The notes under the pieces: generated by a model | Told to the model about the DNA's origin: nothing | The model's input: the letters and a program-made list of their open reading frames with translations, nothing else | The model's database searches: none | Part shown: in pieces, positions 56,568 to 64,000 of the stretch | Layout of the letters: every line of letters starts with the position of its first letter | How positions within the stretch are numbered: the stretch's first letter is position 1 | Position numbers and translations under genes: made by a program | DNA from: Lepidodermella squamata | Taxonomy: Eukaryota; Gastrotricha | Assembly (NCBI GenBank): GCA_047495785.1 | Contig: JBLDXI010000042.1 | Location: forward strand, 4,650,001 to 4,714,000 | DNA: 64,000 bases | Reading direction: 5' to 3'

Positions 56568-59500
56568 ATGGGCAGGAAGACCACATCTCTGTCGTCACAT
56601 CTATCAGGTTCCAGTAAGCAAGCTTCAAGTTCTCAATCCGCTGTCAGCAAACAATCGGCTGATATAAGTCAAAGTTCTAGTAGTAAAACTCCGGAACCGG
56701 TGCCGTCACCCGCCTCAGCCGGCGAGTGCTCAACCAGTGCCGCTTCGTCTTCCGCAGCGGTAAGACAGACCCCGGCTAAGCGACCGCGTTCGGTTGGCGG
56801 TGCCGCGAAACCAGTTGCTAGTGCCGAGCCGGCTAAGAAGAGTCGCGCCTCGTTAGACAGCAGCAGGAAACGCCCGAGTTCTGCGGCGTCCGAACAGCCT
56901 GATAAACAGGCACGCACGACTGGGGAAGATTCCGACGGTGACGACTCTGATTCGGCCGCGAAATCGTATTGGCTACGCAGCAGACGCGACTCGTCGATGA
57001 AACGCGCGTCGAACGCCTCGGAAAAACAGCCGAAACCGGCTCAGGTATGAATTTTTTCCTCGATTTTTTGTACAAAATCTTTGGGCGGAAATAGAGTTTT
57101 AGCCTTACATATTGAGCTTTGATCTGCCCTAAAAATTGGGGATAACATGATATTTATTGAACGGATGTGAATGCCGTATGCTGCTAAACTAAGCGCAGAT
57201 TCCTATGGTACTTTTACGGTAGTTTTACGTTATTAGTTCCGAAATCTTCCATGCTGGTAAAAAACGTTATCCGAACTTGGATTAACAATAAATTGGTTAA
57301 TTAGCTCGTTAACTAAACTCCAACATCTTTTTAAATCCCAAATCATATCAGGATTCATAAAATTCACGAGAGAAACAATCAAATCACAAAAACCACACAG
57401 TTAGTCTCCCAGATTCAAATGTCGAATTTCTCGTTGTTGAGCACTTGGACGAATTAGATATTCTTGAGCGAGTTCTCAAGCCAGGTGAAGCTTTTTCGGC
57501 TGCCTTGGCCACTTTTCTCATGCCGAACGTGACTTCGAAATCGATCTTTAAGGCCGCCGTAGCCTCAAAAAAATCTTTGACTTCCGTTAAATCTTCACGT
57601 TTCTTGTTAAGCCAGTTGGCGATCGCTTGGCAGCAATTAGAAAATTGTTTTTATTAAACCAAAAGAAAATGCAAAATCTAAACTCACAGGTGCTCCGTCT
57701 TGATCGAGGGTACTTGAGAGAAATTAAAAATAGTATAATATCGGGTGGATAATTAAGACACGGCAAATGAGAGAGCCGTTGTTTCGATTGATTTCAGTGG
57801 GACAAATAAGACGGGCAGAATCAATAGATTCCAGACATTGGACCATTCGCACGTCATTCGCCTCCAATCTGAATAGCCCATCTCTGGCAGCCAATTTTAC
57901 TAGATACTAGATTGCTCAACTGTCGCGCTTGACCAATAGTGCTGCCGTGTCGAAGCCGGAAAACCGTCTGCTCGGTTTGATTTTGTACTATCGTCAGCAT
58001 CTTTAGAATGTTTAGAGCGTGGTAATCCACGAATGACGCGGTCATATTGATTCCACTGATCTAGCGGATATCGAGCAGTAACCTAGCTCGGCGTACAGGC
58101 TGCTGCCGCCGTCTTCGCCAACAACCAGGCCGTTGCCCAGATCGGCGCCGCGATCATCTCGCAGGCTGGTGCCAACATCAATATGAAAAATGTCATGTCA
58201 ATCAGGTCAAACTGAACGAAGGTCGAAACTTAACGACGAGTTGGACACCGCTCTTGAGTGTGGCCGTTTGTATCTGTAAAATATACAAATGACAACAAGT
58301 CAATTTTGAAAGATAAACTAACAGCAGTATGTGCAGAAGTTGCGGAAGGAGCGGGCATTGGAGCGCGGGGTGACCAAGCTCACCTATTGAAAATTGAAAA
58401 TTTCATTTCACATTACCCGAAGAATGCACGACGGAAGTAAGAGTTGTCGGCATTTCTACAAATATAGAAATATTTATGTATTGATTTGGGAAGAAATCGG
58501 CTGTTACAAAGTAACAGACATCGATTCTTGGAAGATTTTCGCCTGAATGAGCTTTCATTATGTCATCAAATTTGTCAGATATAGCATCCGAGACAAGTAA
58601 TATCAAACAATTGAGATAATTAATTGTTAGTTATTGACGTTTTAGCGGAATTATGGGTCCGAAATGGCCGCTAAGGCCGAAGCTTGAAGTGTCGTAATTT
58701 AGGGTAATAACATTTTCGTAGGTATAACGGTGCCAGCCGGTTCGAGTGATGCCCGGCGCCGTTGATAGAGATTGGTATTTGAAACAATACTGCCGTGTCA
58801 AAGCCGAAAAACCGTCTTCTCGGTTTGATTTTGCACAATCTTCAGCCTCTTAATGCTTCAGTCTTCCTCGGGAGATGAATGTCGAGACACGTGATGTTTT
58901 GCGAACGTTTTCGAGATAGGCACTAGAATGCGGTAACCCAAGAATCACCCGATCGTATTGGTTCCAATGATCTGGCGGATATCGAACAAAGGTGTACCCG
59001 AGAGAAAAAAATTGCGATCCTCCAAAGCCGGATGAGTTGTAAGCAGCCCGCTCCGGCCCAGGCTGTCCTTGAGTTGTACACCCTCGTAGTCTTCTCATAT
59101 TCAAACTTTGCTATTTTTCTCAAAATTTGTCCGAGAAAAAGAGCGATCGTCCTTATTTTGCATTTATAATTAATTCATGATTTTTAAGATGGACGAATAA
59201 TTTAAAGTTGTGTGTAATTACCCTCGATTCCTGAGATGTGGGCAAATTTTTATTAAATTTATGGGAAATTACTTGAAGACTAAATGTATGATGATAATTA
59301 ATGGCATTTTTCTTTGTTGTAGGGTCAAGAGCAGGCCGACAAACCTGCTGCGAAACCTACCGGTGCCGGCATTTTAGCCTCGCTAGTCGGCTCATCGTCG
59401 TCAAGCAACGCCACAAAAAGCAATGCACCAGCTGGAGCAGCAGCTGCCACTGGCTCCAAACCAGCCGCTTCTTCGTCCACAAAACCCACCGCCTCGTCAA

Positions 59501-62500
59501 AAACGCCCCAAACCCGCCTGCCCTCAGCCAGCAGCAACAACAAAGCATCAAGCTCAACCACGAGCCAATCAACCACAGCCGCGCCTTCAACTACCCGACG
59601 CACCCATGTCGGGGCTAAGGTGTCTTCGTCGACAAACGCCAGTTCGAGCGGCAAAGTCTCATCGCCGAGAGACAAGCCGAAAAACAGCGGCGGAAGCGCG
59701 TCGTCATCGCAAAATCTCAGCGAAATGGCGGCGTCTTTCGCATCGGCAGCCGCTGCTATGAATTCAATGTCTTCATCGTCATCAGCCGGTACCAGTGGCG
59801 GGTCGAATTCGATACCGACCCTGCCGCCAGGCCCGTCTAGTGGCAGCGGGGAGGGCGCGTCTGGCGGGTCAGGAGCGGCTAGTCTCCTACGCCAGTTCGG
59901 CAAATTTCTATCGCGCGGCTCGTCGAACAGCGGGCCAACATCAGCCCGGGCTATGACGCTGATAAATCAGCTGCAAAACGCGGCGTTCGACACTGAGCAG
60001 CTGCAGTGTTTACAAGACCTGTGTGATATTATCAACATGAATACGGAGGATACGTTGCAGGAATTTCCGGCCAGACAGGCCGCCGTTGTGCTGACTGAGT
60101 TGATGAGCGGCGCGGCTGGGTTCGAGGTAGCGATCGCCGCATGCCGAGCGCTGACTTACATGCTGGACTGTGTGCCGCATGCGTCGAAATTTGTGACCAT
60201 TGACACGATCCGGTGTTTGATTTCGAAGTTGAACGACATTGAGTGTATCGACATTGCTGAGCAGGCGCTGTCGGCCTTGGAGTTTCTGTCGGCGTCGCAT
60301 CACTCGAAATCGGTCCTGCGAGCCGGCGGCGTCGCTGCCTGTCTGCAATTTATCGACTTTTTCTCGACCATTTGCCAACAGGTATGAAATTATTTAAAAA
60401 ATTGAATCGACTCGAATTTCAAATCTGAAGCACTAAATTTTACTGAAACGATCAAATATTATAGGAAATTGGCTTTTTTCTTGGCATTTGGAAATTTGAG
60501 TAAATTTTATTTCTGATTTTTAAGCAATTTTTAGGATTTTCAATTTTTGAACCAACCCTTGAGAAATATCGTCCAATTTCAGATTAATTTCCATATATAG
60601 AACGACCTTATGAGTTATATAATTCGTCCTTGAAAATAAGATAGAACTTAAAAATGAAGAAAAATGGTTAAAATTCAAGGAAATATCCGGCGTTCCTGAA
60701 ATCTCTTTTAATATTTTCCTATTTATTTTTGTTAGAAATCGCTGACAATCGTGGCGAACTGCTGTATGGGCATTACCCCTGGCGATTTCGGCCAAATTCG
60801 CGATTCACTGGACCGACTTTCGCAGCAACTGCTGAACAGCGACCGCAAATGCGTAGAACTCGTCTCGCTCACCTTCTCGCACATAGTCGCCGGTTGCGAG
60901 CGCGACGAAGGCGTCATTCGAGAGGTGGCCTCGCACGGCTTTTTGATCAACGTGCAACAAGTCCTTCAAACCACGCCGCCAGTTGTCGGCGCCCCGGTTT
61001 ATTGCCAAATATTGAATACGACGTCGACGATTTGCCGCCAATGCCCGGATCAAGCTGTTGCGCTGCTGCTTCAAAACTTCCCATCAACACTGGCTTTCCT
61101 ATTAACAGGTGAGGGGATATACATGGTCGAAGCGACAAAATATTATATAGGAATATAATATTTTTTCGCCTAAATTTCAATTTTGTTTCTTAATTTTCGG
61201 ATTTTCTTTTGGAATTTTTCATCTAAAATTTTTTGGGCCACACAGAATGGCGGGAAGTGTGCGGCTGAGGAGAAAATCTCAATAGCACAAATAATCGAAG
61301 TTCTACTAGATCGATCTTACGATTTCAAAGATTGCATGCGATTCAAAGCCATAAAGTTCACGAATATTTTAAAAAATTTCCAAAGCTTATTTTTACCCAT
61401 TTTTTCCTCGGCCGATCGTTCAATCGGTTTCAAAAATTTCAAATATGATTTTACCCTGAATTTCTAAATTTTAATAATTGAAGAATATTCCATTAAATTT
61501 GTTGTTCGAATTGCTTAGCGATTTCCAAGAACATCAATTATACTGTTTTTTCTTGTGAATAGGCAACCGAGAGGCGCTGAATTACTCGGCTGCTGACCAG
61601 CAAGCGATTGTTCTGCAGCAAACTGCGACGTCAGCAGGCGGTGTCTGTACCGGCAGCCAAGAACTGTCGGAAATCGTTACGTTGATTTCCGAGCTGCTGC
61701 CGAAACAACCAGATGAGGAGCTGTTCTCAACGTTCCCAACCATGGTTTCAGCTACAGGACAAGGGCAAAACACGATGTCGACCGCATCTCAGTACATGGC
61801 CGCGTTTTTAGGGTCGCCGTTCGAGTGGACTGAAAATCCGTTCTCATTCCTAGCCTCGCCCCAGTCTGGCGAGGGCGAAGACGGCGACGATTCGATGGAC
61901 CAAACCGCGCAGGCCCTCGCAGCTATGCAAAGTGCGGTGATGAGCCGTAACAACTCGAACCAGCAATCGCAGAACCAGCCATCCACGCCGAATAAAAAGC
62001 CGCAAATTTCAGAACTCGACAAATTGTACGAGGAAAATCCGCGAATTTTTCACAGTTTAGTCGCAACACTAACTGGGCCCCTGCTTGATATCTGCCAAAC
62101 AACAACGGCAGGTACTAGTGAGTTGAAGGCCAAGTGTTTAGAAACCCTGCAACGGCTGTTACTAGTCGCGCCTGATTCAGTGTTGGACACTATGATAAAA
62201 GCCGCAGATTTGTCGAGTTGTCTCGCTCAGTTCTTAGCCACGCAACATCAAAGTGACCTTCGAGTCGCAGGCCTAGCCCTGCAGATTTGCCATTTGTTAC
62301 TACGCAGAAGCCCGGAGTTGTTCGCAAGTCAAGCGATTAAGCAAGGCATTTCACATCAAATCACGCAAACGTTGAATTTCGTGCAAAATTCATCGAGCGC
62401 AAACGTCGCAGATTTGAGGACTAGCCATAATGATTCGATTGGTTCGGTTGAAGACCAGGAAACTGAATCGCAAGATCAGGAGACGAAAAAACGGTCTCAG

Positions 62501-64000
62501 CGATCGAAACAGGCCACCCCGAAAAATAATGAACCATCAACGTCGCGAAATGTTCGTTCTTCAAGCCGCGGTTCGGCTAATTTGGAGGAGGATGAAGCTG
62601 CTGGGGCGACGTCTGGTTTCAGGAAATTACGTTCCACCGTAAAATCCGTATTGAGCCGGGGTAATAAGAATTCAGCGGAGAAGCCTGGTACTAGCCAGGT
62701 GGGTAGTTCGTCGAGAAACGCGGCGAATTCGCGAAAATCTGACGGTTCACCCAGCTTATCCCGAGGCCGGGGCTCCGGGGCGGGTGCTTCGTCCAGCCAG
62801 CGTTCCGGCGGGCAAAATCGGTCGAGTACCGCGGCTCAGAACAACGAAACCGCCCTGGCTGCTTACCACGCTAAATTGCGCAGTTGGATCCAACAATGGG
62901 CGAAATTATTCCTCGAAAAGTTGGAGGAAGTCGTGAAAAAGAATGAAGAATCCTCGCCGAATTCGTCGTCTTACTCGGCCCTAAAAGCAGCGGCTAATTC
63001 GCTCATTGCCGGGCAAGAATCGATGAAATCGCTCGCTGAAATTCGCGATTTGATAATGACGCAAGATTTCTCGCTGTTCGAGCTCGGTTCTTCCGGGTTG
63101 ACTGATTCCTTAGTCAAATTTTTGACCTCAGCCCCGGCAGATCACTTGCGGGCTTTTCTCAGAATCTTCGCCGTGCTACCGCCTGGTCTAGAGCTGGCGA
63201 AAGATATCCGACCTCCTGAGTCGTTTCAGCGACAGCCTTTGGGTGAATTGGTATCTAAATTAGTTGGGTGTCTGCAACAAATTGAGCAATTTGAGGTCAA
63301 ATCAGCGATTGTAAGGGACCGCGCTCAGAGTTCGATTTTCGGCTCGTCTGGGCTGATGCCGTCCAGCCTGTTAGCCGCGGCTATGACGTCATCGAGCGGG
63401 GCTAATTCCGGCGCTGCGGCGTTTTCAGTGTCACCCGTCGTTCGGTTTTTCTCGACCTGTTCGCTGAAACTTGAATTGCGGCGGAAAACCAGCCAACAAC
63501 AGGCTCAATCTTCGCGTCTTTCAAACAATGCAGCGACTACGGCAGTCCCGAGTTGCCTGGTTCGCATCGACCCGCTGCTAACCGTCGACGTTTTATCGCG
63601 CTGGATCGTTCAAAAGGGGCTGCATTTGAATTCTGGGCCGTTGTCGTCACTTTCGTCTCAGCGAACTAGCCAACAGCAGCGGAGTCAGCCGAGGGCTAAC
63701 AATGACTCGCAATCTGGCGCTGAAACTTCGTCAGTTTCCGGCGCGGAAGATTTCGATGACGGCGATTCGTCGATTGCTGATTTCTCATCCACCTTAACAG
63801 ATGATGGTGGCATGAGTTCAGGCCCCGAATCGGGCGGCAATGCGCAGGAACCCGCGGCTGGAGCTTCGAGTAGCAGCGGTCTGCGAGGGGCGGAGTCGAA
63901 TGCGGCGAGGTCGAATTCCGGCGTTCAGGTCGAGTTGTTGCTTGATGACACCGTTTTACCACCCGAAATTACGCTATATCAAGCCGTGGCTCAGTTTGGT
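56568..64000 (+). CDS. TRIP12-like HECT-type E3 ubiquitin ligase, 5' part (runs off right edge)
   Basis: Exons in the window are 56568-57044, 59323-60381, 60736-61108 and 61563 onward, open to the last base. Phases agree, giving about 1,449 codons so far. The first ~370 residues are disordered, Ser/Ala/Lys-rich and basic, as in TRIP12. An ARM/HEAT region follows (about 380-650; LINQLQNAAFDTEQLQCLQDLC, DTLQEFPARQAAVVLTELM, ALTYMLDCVPHASKFV, GGVAACLQFIDFF, FSHIVAGCERDEGVIREVA). More helical and Ser-rich stretches follow, then near the edge the TRIP12-typical LPPEITLYQAVAQF. The catalytic HECT domain must lie beyond the window. I did not find an obvious WWE domain. The first intron is unusually long (2,278 nt). 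Confidence 0.9.
57045..59322. repeat. Long first intron of TRIP12 containing duplicated fragments
   Basis: (1) 57631-57668 repeats the end and 3' flank of AATF (56437-56475) almost exactly (gcaattagaaaattgttttt versus gcaaatttagaaaattgttt). (2) Two diverged direct copies at 57942-58080 and 58790-58992 share ctgccgtgtc(g/a)aagcc and a minus-strand RYP.(D)xWNQYDRVI.GLP-like reading. (3) 58087-58215 is GC-rich and encodes a 42-residue Ala/Gln/Asn/Ile-rich open frame. None is a complete gene. Confidence 0.6.

Noticed and set aside
59325-59903. 192-codon minus-strand ORF
   Set aside because: Antisense shadow of the low-complexity Ser/Ala/Lys-rich start of TRIP12 exon 2.

Overview
The window is nuclear DNA from a small invertebrate animal. 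Genes are interrupted by short AT-rich introns (mostly 48-70 nt, GT...TTTTCAG), and several genes are intronless. Some same-strand neighbours sit 66-128 nt apart with a splice-acceptor-like CAG just before the downstream ATG (ferritin/ACK kinase, MITD1/AATF). This looks like polycistronic units resolved by trans-splicing. The style is nematode-like, but a FAM47-family gene is not what I would expect in a typical nematode, so I leave the phylum open. The products are conserved metazoan housekeeping, signalling and nuclear proteins mixed with blocks of apparently lineage-restricted secreted proteins.

Layout. 1-3.6 kb: almost empty apart from one Cys-rich fragment. 3.6-11.2 kb: importin-alpha (minus), divergent from cytosolic ferritin and an ACK-family tyrosine kinase (SAM-kinase-SH3-CRIB-UBA). 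12.1-13.9 kb: intronless WD-repeat protein. 15-21.6 kb: a cluster of small secreted proteins sharing an N-terminal GD(L/I)N(D/E) motif and a basic C-terminal tail. Two tiny HSP20-like proteins and a truncated HSP20 copy lie inside this cluster. 22.2-28.5 kb: a tandem array of four secreted proteins combining one sushi (CCP) domain with ankyrin repeats. 28.6-29.9 kb: a secreted protein with a degenerate vWA-like fold (minus). 31.7-34.4 kb: a BMP-type R-SMAD and LSM12 (minus).

34.4-40.7 kb: gene-poor, with a 130-bp hairpin, a 1.2-kb fold-back element and simple repeats. 40.7-45.6 kb: an unrecognised protein and a FAM47-like gene. 45.8-47.5 kb: tandem MGST3 genes, the second broken by a 7-nt deletion. 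48.6-53.4 kb: an ORF with CtBP-binding motifs and an intronless class C GPCR. A decayed duplicate of that pair follows, carrying a tRNA-derived SINE-like insertion with a target-site duplication. 54.4-64 kb: MITD1, AATF and the 5' part of TRIP12 (HECT E3 ligase), which runs off the right edge. The 2.3-kb first intron of TRIP12 holds fragments of other sequences.

The best candidates for undescribed biology are the secreted sushi-ankyrin array and the neighbouring GD(L/I)N small-protein family. Both are multi-copy, secreted and unlike any family I can name. All identifications come from reading the translated sequence. No database search was run.
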